A stretch of 40,482 bases of DNA from Actinomycetota bacterium (lineage in GTDB: Bacteria > Actinomycetota > Acidimicrobiia > Acidimicrobiales > AC-14), in the NCBI GenBank assembly GCA_005888325.1, contig VAWU01000035.1:1-40482 (forward strand), read 5' to 3'. The notes under the pieces are model-generated. The model had not been told where the DNA came from. It saw nothing but the letters and a program-made list of their open reading frames with translations, and made no database searches. Within the stretch, counting starts at the first letter, position 1. Every line of letters starts with the position of its first letter. The position numbers and the translations under genes are program-made. Shown in pieces: positions 30,964 to 40,142 of this stretch.

Positions 30964-31745
30964 GCGTGCACCTGGACTTCCTGGTCGATCCGTGCCGTCG
31001 TCATCGGGCGCGGGGGGTGCGTCATCAGACGCACCGCGAATCTGGGATTGTTGCTGAGGTAACGCCGCCACAGCCGTCGGGGCTCGACGGCCAAACGGAA
31101 GAGCCACTCCGTGCCCGACCGCTGCATCCAGCGCGGGGCCTGCCGCAGCGTCCCCGCGTGGATGTCGAACGCAGCACCGACACCGAGCAGCGCGGGAGCG
31201 TGCAGCAGCCCGACGTGCGCGGCCATCCAGCGTTCCTGCTTCGGCGTGCTGAGCCCCACGTAGACGAGGTCGGGTGCCGCCGCGTTGATCCGCTCCACGA
31301 CCTCGATGTCCTCGGTCGGGCTCAGCGGGCGGAAGGGCGGCGAGTAGGTGCCGGCGACGCGTAGGCCCGGGAACCGGGCGGTGAGCTCGTGCGCGAGCCG
31401 GTCGGCCACGCCCTCGGCGCCACCGTAGAAGTACGACGTCCAGCCCGACTCGACCGCCCGCTCGCACAGGGCGAGCATCAGGTCCGGGCCGTACACGCGC
31501 TCGACGGCGAGGCCGGCCCACTTGCCGGCCCACACCATCGGCATCCCGTCCGGCGTGGTGAGGCCCGAGCGGTTGTGGATGGCCAGGAGCTCGGCGTCGG
31601 ACTGCGACTCCATGACGCCGTGCACTCCGGTCACGCACACGTAATGCGGCTCGCGTCGGTCGATCCAGCGGCCGATCTCGTCGGTGGCAGTGGGGATGTC
31701 GATGGCGTTCACGTGCACGCCGAGGACGTCGAAGCGAGGGATCAT
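30960..31745 (-). CDS. WecG/TagA/CpsF family glycosyltransferase (GT26)
   Basis: A 261-residue soluble GT26 enzyme that transfers a sugar, often N-acetylmannosamine(-uronic acid) or glucose, to a lipid-linked first sugar in cell-surface polysaccharide synthesis. Signatures are VTGVHGVMESQSDAELLAIHNRSGLTTPDGMPMVWAGK, YGPDLMLALCE, FYGGAEGVADRLA, and VYVGLSTPKQERWMAAHV with the conserved PKQE, followed by GVGAAFDIHAGTLRQAPRWMQRSGTEWLFRL. It lies between the epimerase and the Wzz/BY-kinase gene. It would act after the sugar-phosphate transferase at 32741. Confidence 0.92.
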   Translation of the reverse strand: MIPRFDVLGVHVNAIDIPTATDEIGRWIDRREPHYVCVTGVHGVMESQSDAELLAIHNRSGLTTPDGMPMVWAGKWAGLAVERVYGPDLMLALCERAVESGWTSYFYGGAEGVADRLAHELTARFPGLRVAGTYSPPFRPLSPTEDIEVVERINAAAPDLVYVGLSTPKQERWMAAHVGLLHAPALLGVGAAFDIHAGTLRQAPRWMQRSGTEWLFRLAVEPRRLWRRYLSNNPRFAVRLMTHPPRPMTTARIDQEVQVHA

Positions 31746-31776
31746 GGTCGTCGAGGCGAGGAGCGGCGGAGCCCGG

Positions 31777-32739
31777 CTAGCGCCCGGCCACCTGCTTCTC
31801 GATCCATCGATAGGTTTCGGCCAACCCGTCCTCGAGCTTGATGCTCGGCTCCCAACCGAGCACCTCCCGCAGCCGCGTGTTGTCGGAGTTTCGGCCCCGC
31901 ACGCCCTGCGGTCCGTCGATGTGGACGATCGAGACCGACTTGCCGGCCACGTCCATGACCATCCCGGCCAGCTCGTTGATCGTCACCATGTGGTCGGTGC
32001 CGAGGTTGAGAGGCTGCCCGTAGTCGGAATGCATGAGCCGGTAGATGCCTTCGACGCAGTCGTCGACGTAGCAGAACGAACGGGTCTGCTCGCCGTCGCC
32101 CCACATCTCGATCGAGCCGCCGTCCTCGGCGAGCGCCACCTTGCGACACATTGCGGCGGGCGCCTTCTCGCGCCCTCCCTCGAACGTCCCGTACGGGCCG
32201 TAGATGTTGTGGAAGCGCACCGTCCTGGTGGTCATCTCGAACTCTTGGGAGAAGTACTCGCAGAGCTTCTCGCCCATGATCTTCTCCCAGCCGTACGCGT
32301 CCTGGGGCTCGGCAGGAAACGCGTCGTCCTCCTTGAGCGGAGTGACGTTGGCGTCGACCTGGAGGCTCTCGGGATAGATGCACGCGGACGACGTGTAGAG
32401 GTAGCGCGACACGCCGTTCACGCGCGCCGCCTCGATCGTGTGCAGGTCGATCAGGCCGTTGTTCCTCAGGATCGTGCCGTGGAAGCGCGAGATGAACCCC
32501 ATGCCGCCCATGTCGGCCGCGAGCGCGTAGACGTGGTCGACGCCCCTCGTCGCCTGCAGGCACGCGTCCCACAGGCGCAGGTCGAGCAGCTCGAACTCGT
32601 CCGCGTTGGAATCGCTGAACTCCGGTTCTTTGATGTCGACACCGCGCACCCAGTAGCCGCGCGCCTTGAGGTAGTCGACGAGGTGGTTACCGATGAAGCC
32701 ACCGGCGCCGGTCACCAGTACACGTGTCTTGTCACTCAT
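31777..32739 (-). CDS. NAD-dependent nucleotide-sugar epimerase (GDP-mannose 3,5-epimerase-like)
   Basis: A 320-residue extended SDR. The N-terminal VTGAGGFIGNHLVDYL binds NAD, and SSACIYP and the catalytic YGWEKIMGEKL (Tyr and Lys) follow. ADMGGMGFI after the second strand is characteristic of GDP-mannose 3,5-epimerases, better known from plants. RTVRFHNIYGPYGTFEGGREKAPAAMCRK and NLGTDHMVTINELAGMV fit as well. The ATG at 32739 gives the normal start. It stands 1 nt from the sugar transferase stop. It should supply a GDP- or other nucleotide-linked sugar to the polysaccharide; GDP-L-galactose or -gulose is a guess. Confidence 0.87.
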   Translation of the reverse strand: MSDKTRVLVTGAGGFIGNHLVDYLKARGYWVRGVDIKEPEFSDSNADEFELLDLRLWDACLQATRGVDHVYALAADMGGMGFISRFHGTILRNNGLIDLHTIEAARVNGVSRYLYTSSACIYPESLQVDANVTPLKEDDAFPAEPQDAYGWEKIMGEKLCEYFSQEFEMTTRTVRFHNIYGPYGTFEGGREKAPAAMCRKVALAEDGGSIEMWGDGEQTRSFCYVDDCVEGIYRLMHSDYGQPLNLGTDHMVTINELAGMVMDVAGKSVSIVHIDGPQGVRGRNSDNTRLREVLGWEPSIKLEDGLAETYRWIEKQVAGR

Positions 32740-32740
32740 C

Positions 32741-33589
32741 TCAGAATCCTGTTCTCCGGCCCAGGAGCGCCGGAATCGTGTGGAGAAGGATCTTGCAATC
32801 GGTCGTGAAGCGCACCTGCCGCACATACGCGAGGTCGAGGTGCGTGTTCTCGTGCATCGGCCCGTCGCCGCGGGCCAGGACCTGCCAGAGCCCGGTCAGC
32901 CCGGGCTTCACCGCATGGCGCTCGTGCTGCCAGCTCTCGTACCGGTCGACGATGTCGACCAGCTCGGGGCGGGGCCCGATGAGGCTCATGTCACCGCGCG
33001 CCACGTTCCACAGCTGGGGCAGCTCGTCGAGGCTCCACTTGCGGAGGAACCGACCGAGCGCCGTGAGCCGCGGATCTTGGGGGTGCTTGTGCGTCAGACG
33101 ACGCTCGGGCGCGACCCGCAGCCGCGCCATGCGCCGGTCCGGGTGCATGGTGCGGAACTTGTACATCGTGAAGACGCGCCCGCCCCGACCCACCCGTCGT
33201 TGCTTGAAGATCACGCTGCGCCCGAGCAGAGCTCGCACGGCCAGCGCCACCAACAGCAAGGTTGGGAGCACGGCCAGCAGGAGCACCGTGCCCACCGCGC
33301 GGTCCATCACGGGCTTGACGAAGCGCTCGTAGCGGGTGACCCGGCGGAGCGCTTCGCTGCCTTCCCGCTCGTCGCGCCTTGCCCGGCCGCCGTCCATGGC
33401 GACCAGCCACGGCCCCTGCAGGACGACCTCGTTGTCGCCGGACCGTTCCGGATCGTTCGATGACAGCACCTGCCCACCCCCCCTTGGGATCACGCCCGCG
33501 GCGGCGGGCTCGGCCCGGCCAAGCCGCCGCCTCGCGGCGCCTGGGCGGGGGGCTTCCCTCCTGAGCGGGTCCTCGATATTCCTACGCAC
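32741..33589 (-). CDS. Polyprenyl-phosphate sugar-1-phosphate transferase (Bac_transf)
   Basis: The enzyme puts the first sugar phosphate onto undecaprenyl phosphate, priming exopolysaccharide synthesis at the membrane. Residues from about 93 to 280 form the catalytic domain: one membrane segment (GTVLLLAVLPTLLLVALAVRALL), FKQRRVGRGGRVFTMYKFRTM, RKWSLDELPQLWNVARGDMSLIGPRPEL, and the C-terminal GLTGLWQV. It lacks the large N-terminal membrane domain of WbaP, so it is a short, monotopic PglC-like type. The frame is open to a GTG at 33589, but the first about 40 residues are Arg/Ala/Gly-rich. A GTG before LSSNDPE (near 33467) may be the real start. Confidence 0.88.
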   Translation of the reverse strand: MRRNIEDPLRREAPRPGAARRRLGRAEPAAAGVIPRGGGQVLSSNDPERSGDNEVVLQGPWLVAMDGGRARRDEREGSEALRRVTRYERFVKPVMDRAVGTVLLLAVLPTLLLVALAVRALLGRSVIFKQRRVGRGGRVFTMYKFRTMHPDRRMARLRVAPERRLTHKHPQDPRLTALGRFLRKWSLDELPQLWNVARGDMSLIGPRPELVDIVDRYESWQHERHAVKPGLTGLWQVLARGDGPMHENTHLDLAYVRQVRFTTDCKILLHTIPALLGRRTGF

Positions 33590-33907
33590 CGAAGTCGAAT
33601 CACCACGGGGCGTGTACGAAAGATGGCAGACCCGCGGGACCGCCGCTATAGGCCAAGTGACCTAATCGCCCACCGCGTCAGGAGGACCCGAAACGGTCCA
33701 TGAACCCGCCTCGCGACCCGTTGACGTCACGCTGAGTACACGCCACACTTCTCTCCGTTGTGAGGTCCGCGAAGGAGCAGGCGGAAGACGCGCCCGTATC
33801 GCGCAGTTCGCGCAGGAGCGCTCGGGGGGCATGGAAGTGGCGAAGTCGTTGAGAACGAGCATGGCGACCGGCGGTTGCCGCGCCGCGGCCGGGAACGACG
33901 GCTGACG
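33590..33907. other. Divergent intergenic region of the polysaccharide locus
   Basis: 318 nt with no convincing gene between the minus-strand sugar transferase operon and the plus-strand phosphotransferase operon. A possible plus-strand promoter is TTGACG at 33721-33726 and CACACT at 33744-33749 with 17-nt spacing; the -10 is weak. The region contains the small palindrome TGACGTCA at 33722-33729. It should hold the promoters of both halves of the locus. Short frames on both strands look like chance. Confidence 0.4.
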
Positions 33908-34846
33908 ATGGCGACCCCCACGCGTTCGCCGGGCATCCAGACCCTGACCTGGAAGAAGGGCCTCCTGGTACCTCGGCGTTTCGACTTGTCCGCCACCGCC
34001 GGCAGGAGCGGGGCCCTCGCCTTCCGGTCGCTGTACCGACCTCGCCGGCTGCGAGCGCGCATCGCGACCACGATCTCGTTGTTCGCCATGACCCATGGCA
34101 TCGGGCGCGCGTCCGCGGACCCGGGCGACGAGGCCCGCGAGCTGTGCGAGCTCGTGGGCGTGACCCCCGACGGCGGCGCGGCCGTGCGGTCGAGACGGTC
34201 CGGGCGCGCGACGTTCGGACTGACCGAACGCGGGCGGTTGTGCGTGGTCGTCAAGGTCGCAGCCGGCCGCGACAGCGTCCTGGCCCACGAGAGCGACGCG
34301 CTCCAGCGCCTCCACGGCGCGATCCCGGGCGTGGTCGTTCCCGCCGTGCGCTGGGTGGGCCAGTGGCGGGGCCACCTGGCAATGGCCACCGAGGCGCTCG
34401 CGTTGACCCCCGACGGGCGCGACATCGATCTCGAGGAGGCGCTGGTGATCGCGGTCGCCCTGGCTCGGGGCTCGGAGCGGCACGGTCCGGTCGTGCACGG
34501 CGACTTCGCGCCCTGGAACCTCCTGCGAACCCTGGACGGCATCGGGCTGGTCGACTGGGAGTCGAGCCGCTTCGAGCTCGACCCGCTGTACGACCTCGCC
34601 CACTTCGTCACCTCGAAGGGTGTCCTCCTCGGGTCACACGAGCCCGCGGACGCCGTCCGCCTGCTCACCGCCGATGCCTCGCCGGGATGGCGCTACCTCG
34701 AGGCGCTCGAGATCGACCCTCGCCAGGCGCCGCAACACGTCCGCAGCTACCTGGAGCGCACCACGGATCGGGGCACGCCGACGACGCGCCGCTACCGGCG
34801 AGCCATGCTCGAGCTGCTGCCAACGTCGGTGGACCGCGTGGCGTGA
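33908..34846 (+). CDS. Phosphotransferase-family (APH/kinase-like) enzyme in the polysaccharide locus
   Basis: About 312 residues with a kinase-like fold of the aminoglycoside/choline phosphotransferase superfamily. The Brenner-type catalytic loop is VHGDFAPWNLLR (Asp, Asn) and the metal-binding Asp is in GLVDWESSRF. CVVVKVAAGR has the expected ATP-binding Lys. The ATG at 33908 is clear. Such genes lie in many actinobacterial surface-polysaccharide clusters; they may phosphorylate a sugar or choline-like head group. The substrate is unknown, and antibiotic resistance should not be inferred. GT4 follows by 37 nt. Confidence 0.8.
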   Translation: MATPTRSPGIQTLTWKKGLLVPRRFDLSATAGRSGALAFRSLYRPRRLRARIATTISLFAMTHGIGRASADPGDEARELCELVGVTPDGGAAVRSRRSGRATFGLTERGRLCVVVKVAAGRDSVLAHESDALQRLHGAIPGVVVPAVRWVGQWRGHLAMATEALALTPDGRDIDLEEALVIAVALARGSERHGPVVHGDFAPWNLLRTLDGIGLVDWESSRFELDPLYDLAHFVTSKGVLLGSHEPADAVRLLTADASPGWRYLEALEIDPRQAPQHVRSYLERTTDRGTPTTRRYRRAMLELLPTSVDRVA

Positions 34847-34883
34847 GGTCAACCCCCCGCGTGTACCCGTCGACAACAAGTCC

Positions 34884-36083
34884 GTGAGGATCCTCCAGCT
34901 CCACAACCGCTACCGCGAGGCCGGCGGTGAGGACTCGGTCGTGCGCGACGAGACCCGTCTCCTACGCGCCGCCGGTCACGAGGTCGTCGAGCACCACGTG
35001 TCCAACCCCAGCGGCGCGCTCGCGGCCGCGGGCGCGCTGGTGCTCTCGCCGTCGAACCCAATGAGCGCGCGGGCGGTGAAGCGGCTTGTCGTGTCACACC
35101 GTCCCGACGTGGCTCACATCCACAACACCTGGTACTCGCTCTCGCCGTCGGTGGTGCAGGCCCTGAAGCAGAGCGGCGTGCCGGTCGTGATGACGCTGCA
35201 CAACTATCGACTCTTCTGCGCCAACGCGCTGCTGTTCCGCGACGGACGTCCGTGCGAGGACTGCATCGGCACCCACCCCTGGCGCGGCGTGCAGCACCGC
35301 TGCTACCGCGACTCGGTCGTGGCCTCGGCCTTCGCCGCCTCGACCATCGCGCTCGCCCGTGCCCGTCGCACGTGGTCGACAGGTGTCGATCGTTTCGTCG
35401 CGCCCTCGTGGTTCCTGCGGGAGAAGCTCGTCGCCGGAGGCATCCCCGCGGAGGCCATCGCGGTCAAGCCCCACGGGGTTGACGACCCCGGCGCACGAAC
35501 CGCGGCACCGTCGAACTCGCGATCGGTGCTGTTCGTCGGCCGTCTCTCGCACGAGAAGGGTGCCGACACGCTGCTCGACGCGTGGGCGGCGCGCGGTGCG
35601 TCGAGGCTCGAGCTGGTGATGGTCGGCGACGGTCCGCTGCGCAAACGACTCCAGGCGCGCCGCGTGGAGGGCGTCCGCTTCGCGGGTTGGCAGACGCAGG
35701 CCGAGGTCGCTCACCTGCTCCTCGGCGCGAGGGCGCTCGTGTTCCCATCGGTCTGCTACGAGAACCTCCCCCGCGCGGTCATCGAGGCGATGGCCGCGGG
35801 TCTGCCAGTGCTCGCGTCGGACCATGGCGGACCGGCCGAGCTGGTCCGAGAGCTCGGGCCGGCGTGGACCGCGGGCGCCGGCGACGAATGGGCATGGGCC
35901 GGCGCGCTGGCGGTGCTGGACGACGACGCGGCCGTCGACGTTGCCGGCGCACGGGCCCGCGCGAGCTTCGAGCGGCAGTACACCGAGGAGGCCAGCCTGA
36001 CCGGTCTCCTCGACGTCTACGCGTCGGTGCTCCGCGGTGCCGCCGACGGGTTGTTCGTCCACGAGACCTCGAGTCGTGGCTGA
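34884..36083 (+). CDS. GT4-family glycosyltransferase
   Basis: A 399-residue retaining GT-B glycosyltransferase. The GTG at 34884 gives the normal start RILQLHNRYREAGGEDSVVRDET. The N-terminal acceptor domain has HIHNTWYSLSPSVVQALKQSG and MTLHNYRLFCANALL. A Cys-containing insert (RPCEDCIGTHPWRGVQHRC) is typical of this subfamily. The donor domain has LFVGRLSHEKGADTLLDAW and the EX7E motif ENLPRAVIEAMAAG. It transfers a sugar from a nucleotide donor to the lipid-linked glycan. It overlaps the next gene by 8 nt. Donor and linkage are unknown. Confidence 0.92.
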   Translation: MRILQLHNRYREAGGEDSVVRDETRLLRAAGHEVVEHHVSNPSGALAAAGALVLSPSNPMSARAVKRLVVSHRPDVAHIHNTWYSLSPSVVQALKQSGVPVVMTLHNYRLFCANALLFRDGRPCEDCIGTHPWRGVQHRCYRDSVVASAFAASTIALARARRTWSTGVDRFVAPSWFLREKLVAGGIPAEAIAVKPHGVDDPGARTAAPSNSRSVLFVGRLSHEKGADTLLDAWAARGASRLELVMVGDGPLRKRLQARRVEGVRFAGWQTQAEVAHLLLGARALVFPSVCYENLPRAVIEAMAAGLPVLASDHGGPAELVRELGPAWTAGAGDEWAWAGALAVLDDDAAVDVAGARARASFERQYTEEASLTGLLDVYASVLRGAADGLFVHETSSRG

Positions 36084-37512
36084 CACTCCCGTGCGCACCG
36101 GTCTCCTGGCTCCGCCGCGCCCCGTCGAGGCTTCTCCCCCGCGACCGTTGCCGATGTCGCCGTCGACGGTTGCCCACGCTCAGGTCCCGCGGGGACGACG
36201 GGTGGTCAACCTGTTGTTGCGCCTGTTGCCGATCGTCCTCGCCGGCTACGCGCTGTTCGATCGCACCTTCGCGTGGCTCCATTTTCCCGGTGTGCCGCTG
36301 TTCCAGGGCGAGTTGATGGTCGGTCTGGCGTTGATCGTCACCGCCTCCGCCACGCACACCGTTCTTCCCGGTCTCAAGAACCGGATCCCGAGCACGTTGC
36401 TGCTGGTGTTCATCCTGTGGGGCCTGGTCCGGACGGTGCCGTACGTCGGCACGTACCACGTCGACGCGGTGCGTGATGCCGCACTCTGGTACTACGCCAT
36501 CTTCGGCATCGTGGTGGCCGGGCTGGTCGTGAGCCTGCCGCATCTCCCCAGGCTGTGGGCGGGTTCGTACTGCCGCTTGCTCCCGTGGCTGCTGCTGTGG
36601 AGCATCCCCGCCATCCAGTTGGACGCGCGGCCCGGCGGCCCCTACATGCCCGACGCCCCCGTCGTGTCGTGGTTCGCCCACAAGTCGGGCAACATCGCCG
36701 TGGGCGGGGCGATGGCGCTCGCCTTCCTCTGGCTCGTGCCGGTCGAAGGCCTCGGACGGCGCAAACGCGTCCTCCTCACCGTCTTGGCGAGCCTGCTCGT
36801 CGCGATGACCGCCACGCAGAGCCGCAGCGGGCTGATCGCCGCCGCTGCGACGGTGGTCGTGATGTTGCTCATGTCGAGCAGGCGTCGTCAGATGATCGCC
36901 GCACTGGTGGTGCCGCTCGTGCTCATCGTCGGGCTCGCATGGGCCGTGGATTTCAAGATCCCCGCCCGCCCGCGTCCCATCTCCGTGACGCAGCTCGCCA
37001 TGAACCTCGGCAGCCTCACCGGTGGTGGGAACAGCGAGCTCAGCGACACCGCGCAATGGCGTGACCAACTCTGGTCGTCGTTGCTCAAGGAGACGCGTCG
37101 GTCCAACAAGCTGACGACAGGATGGGGCTTCGGTGAGAACCTCGCCGCGAAGATGGGCTTCGAGGGCGAAAGGCGGGAGGGCCCGCTTCGCAGCCCGCAC
37201 AACAGCCATCTCGACGTCCTGGCGCGCATGGGGGGCGTCGGGCTGACGATTTGGATCGCGCTCTGGATCGCGTGGTTCACCACGATGATCCGCGCCGTAC
37301 GCCGCGCAACTCACGATCTGCGCTTCACGCGCGGCGTCATGGGCTTCGCGATCGCGGGTGTCGTCGCCATCCTCGTGAACGCCTACTTCGACCCGACGCT
37401 CGAGAGCCCACAGGTCGCGATGTGGCTCTGGTTCCTGTTCGGGCTGGGCCTCGGCGTCGTGGCGCGGGAACGTTTGCGCCGCGAGCAGGACGTCGCCAGC
37501 CGCGCGGCCTGA
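36076..37512 (+). CDS. O-antigen ligase/polymerase-like membrane protein (Wzy/WaaL type)
   Basis: A 478-residue polytopic membrane protein of the Wzy_C/O-antigen ligase superfamily. After a Pro-rich cytoplasmic start (about 45 residues) it has some 11-12 hydrophobic helices. A large extracytoplasmic loop contains the family motif RSPHNSHLDVLARMGGVGL, and another region has TQSRSGLIAAAATVVVMLLM. It should polymerise or ligate lipid-linked repeat units made by the cytoplasmic transferases. The GTG at 36076 overlaps the GT4 gene end by 8 nt. No flippase (Wzx) is in the window. Confidence 0.87.
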   Translation: MADTPVRTGLLAPPRPVEASPPRPLPMSPSTVAHAQVPRGRRVVNLLLRLLPIVLAGYALFDRTFAWLHFPGVPLFQGELMVGLALIVTASATHTVLPGLKNRIPSTLLLVFILWGLVRTVPYVGTYHVDAVRDAALWYYAIFGIVVAGLVVSLPHLPRLWAGSYCRLLPWLLLWSIPAIQLDARPGGPYMPDAPVVSWFAHKSGNIAVGGAMALAFLWLVPVEGLGRRKRVLLTVLASLLVAMTATQSRSGLIAAAATVVVMLLMSSRRRQMIAALVVPLVLIVGLAWAVDFKIPARPRPISVTQLAMNLGSLTGGGNSELSDTAQWRDQLWSSLLKETRRSNKLTTGWGFGENLAAKMGFEGERREGPLRSPHNSHLDVLARMGGVGLTIWIALWIAWFTTMIRAVRRATHDLRFTRGVMGFAIAGVVAILVNAYFDPTLESPQVAMWLWFLFGLGLGVVARERLRREQDVASRAA

Positions 37513-37677
37513 CCCTCGGTCGCTCGAGGCCGAAGCGTCTGCGGCCGCGAATGGGTCCGTCACGGGCCGCCGCGCAGGTCGACCCCACGGGGTGCTGGCA
37601 CGAGGACCATCGGAGGTGGTCGCGCACTTGCGCCGCGTGCCGAGGTTCATGCCAAATGAAGTCGTGGCCGAGGGGCG

Positions 37678-40057
37678 GTGCACGTGACCGCGGTGTTGTT
37701 CCGGCTGCGCGCCGAGGCGCGGGCTCGGTGGCGGGCGTGGGTGGGCGTCGGCCTCCTCGCGGGCCTCGCCGGCGGCGTGTCGATCGCCGCGCTGGCGGGT
37801 GCCCGCCGCACGGAGACCGCCTATCCGCGGTTCCTCGCGGGCACGGGTGCGTTCGACGTGGCGGTCGTCAACGGCACGACCGCCGCCAACTACAACCGCC
37901 AGTTCGACTTCAACCAGATCGCCGCCCTCCCCGACGTCGGCGATGCCCTGCGCGTCCGCTACTACTTCCCGGGCGGCAGCACCCCGTCCGGCCGCATGGT
38001 GGACGCAAACGCCATCATGCCGTTCACGAGCGTCAGCGGTGAGTTCGGGACGACGATGAACGGCGCGCGCGTCCTCCACGGCCGCCGGCCGCGTGGGCAA
38101 CGCGAGCTCGCGATCACCGCGCTGGCGGCGGAACGGCTGCACGTCCACGTCGGTGACACCTTGCGATTGCGGCTCTTCGGTCCCGAGGCGATAGGGGCGG
38201 CCGCGGCACGGGGCGGCGACGAGGCGGTGACCGCGTTGTTCACAGGCGCGGGCTCGCAGCCCTACACGGTCGTCGGGGTCGTGGCGATGCAGGGCGGCTT
38301 CGCGCCGTACACCGGCGGCATCCCGCCGCTCGTGCTGCCCTCGGCGGACTTCGCGCGCTCCCATCCCGACGCAGACGAGGTCATTTGCGTGAGGCTCCGC
38401 CGGGGCCGTGCCGGCATCGCCGCGTTCGAGCGTGAGCTCGACCGTCTGAGCCCGGGCAGCCAGGTCGTGTCGGTGGACAAGAGTGCGCTGGCCTCCGCGG
38501 TCGAACGCAGCCTCGACGTGCAGGCGACGGCGCTCCGGATCCTCGGGGTCGTGGTCGCGGCGGTGGCCCTGCTGCTCCTCGGACAGGCCTTGGCCCGCCA
38601 GGCGGCGTTGGAGTCCCTCGACCACGACGTGCTGAGTGCGCTCGGGTCGGTCCGGGCGGAGCTCGGCCTCTTCGGTCTCGTCCGCGCGTCGGTGGTCGCG
38701 CTGGTGGCCGGGCTCGCGGCGGTGGTGACTGCCATCGCACTCTCGCCGCTCACTCCCGTCGGGGTTGCCCGCCAGGCCGAGCTCCACCCAGGGTTCGAGG
38801 TCAACCTTGCGTACGTCGGCGCCGGCGCTCTCGCGGTGGTAGGTGTGATGCTCTTCGTGGGGGCCGGCCTGGCGTGGTGGGAGGCGGCGTCGGGGCGACG
38901 GGGGCGGGCGGGCGAGAAGCCCTCGCGCGTGGTGGCCGCCCTCGGGGGATGGGGGCTCTCGGCGCCAGCCACCTCGGGGCTGCGGATGGCGATCGAGCCC
39001 GGCCGGGGAAGGACCGCGGTGCCGGTGCAGTCGACGATCGTCGGCACCGTGCTGGGAGTGGCGACCGTCGCCGCCGCGCTGACCTTCAGCGCCAGCCTCG
39101 GCCACCTGTTCGATCGCCCGGACCTGTACGGCTGGAACTGGGATGTCCAGGTCGGCGATCAGTTCACCTCTGACCTGTCGGGTCCCGCGAGGTCGGTGGC
39201 ACGCGATCCTTCGGTGTCAGCCATCGCCTACGGCACGGTGGGTGGGGTGCAGATCGGCGGGACGCGCCGAGCCGATCAGGGGCGTGATCGAGCCGGTGGT
39301 GGTGGCGGGCCGCGCCCCGCGGCGCGCCGACGAGGTGCTGCTCGGGACGCGCACGCTGCACGCTGCGGGCGCGCACATCGGATCGACCGTGGTGGTCGGG
39401 CTGGTTGAGCGGACCGTGCGCATGCGGGTCGTCGGCCGTGGCGTGTTCACCGAGGCAACGGCGCGCCTGGGCGAGGGCGCCGCGCTCACGTTCGCCGGGA
39501 TGCGGCGGCTCGCGCCGGACTCGATCCACAACGTCGTGCTGGTACGTCTGCGCGACCGCGACCGCACCGACGCGATCGCCCGCGAGCTCGGAAGCAGTTC
39601 GACGTCGAACGTCTACAAGCCGGTGAAACCGAACGACCTGGCCGACCTGCAGCGGGTGGGCGGCATACCTTTCGTCGTGGCCAGCCTCCTCGCGCTGCTC
39701 GCGGCCGCGACGCTCGCGCACACGCTGGTGACCTCGGTGCGCCGCCGCCGGCGCGACCTCGCGATCCTGAAGACGCTGGGGTTCGTGCGGACCCAGCTGT
39801 CGCGCGCGGTGGCATGGCAGGCGTCTGCGCTCGCGGTCGTGGCCGTTGTGGTCGGCCTGCCGCTCGGCATCGCTGCGGGTCGGTGGGTCTGGGCCGTCTT
39901 TGCGGGCCGCCTCGGCGTGTCCACGCGCCCGGTCACGCCGGTGCTCGCCGTCACGCTGCTCGTCCCCGCGACGATCGTGCTCGCCAACCTGGTCGCGGCC
40001 GTGCCCGCGCGACTGGCGGCACGCACCCAGCCGGCGGCTGCGCTCCGCACCGAGTGA
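37678..40057 (+). pseudogene. FtsX-type ABC transporter permease, frameshifted
   Basis: A large two-FtsX-domain permease (about 790 residues if restored) read in two frames. From the GTG at 37678 the first frame holds the N-terminal helix (about 20-42), a periplasmic MacB-like domain, and the first FtsX block with membrane helices. It then turns to nonsense after VGGVQIGGTR at about 39260 and stops at 39406-39408. The second frame continues correctly as EPIRGVIEPVVVAGRAPRRADEVLLGTRTL and carries the last FtsX block with SLLALLAAATLAHTLV and RRRRRDLAILKTLGFVRTQ, ending at 40057. One extra base, or two lost, between about 39258 and 39276 (a G/C-rich run) explains it. Sequencing error cannot be excluded. 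No ABC ATPase gene lies beside it. Confidence 0.8.
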
Positions 40058-40142
40058 TTGGGCGGGCCAGGACAACGATCGGCATGCCCTCCCGAGTCAG
40101 CGGGCGCACGCGGTAGCCAACCAGCAAGATGTTGACGTGGCC

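Noticed and set aside
30964-31638. Upstream extension of the Wzz/BY-kinase frame
   Set aside because: It overlaps the WecG-type gene in another frame; ATG at 30963 has the normal start and an ATGA overlap.
33908-34846. Aminoglycoside resistance gene
   Set aside because: Only the superfamily catalytic loop is shared; the position in a polysaccharide locus makes resistance unlikely.
35779-39105. 1108-codon minus-strand open frame
   Set aside because: Opposite the GT4, polymerase and permease genes; extreme Arg/His/Gln content and no recognisable domain.
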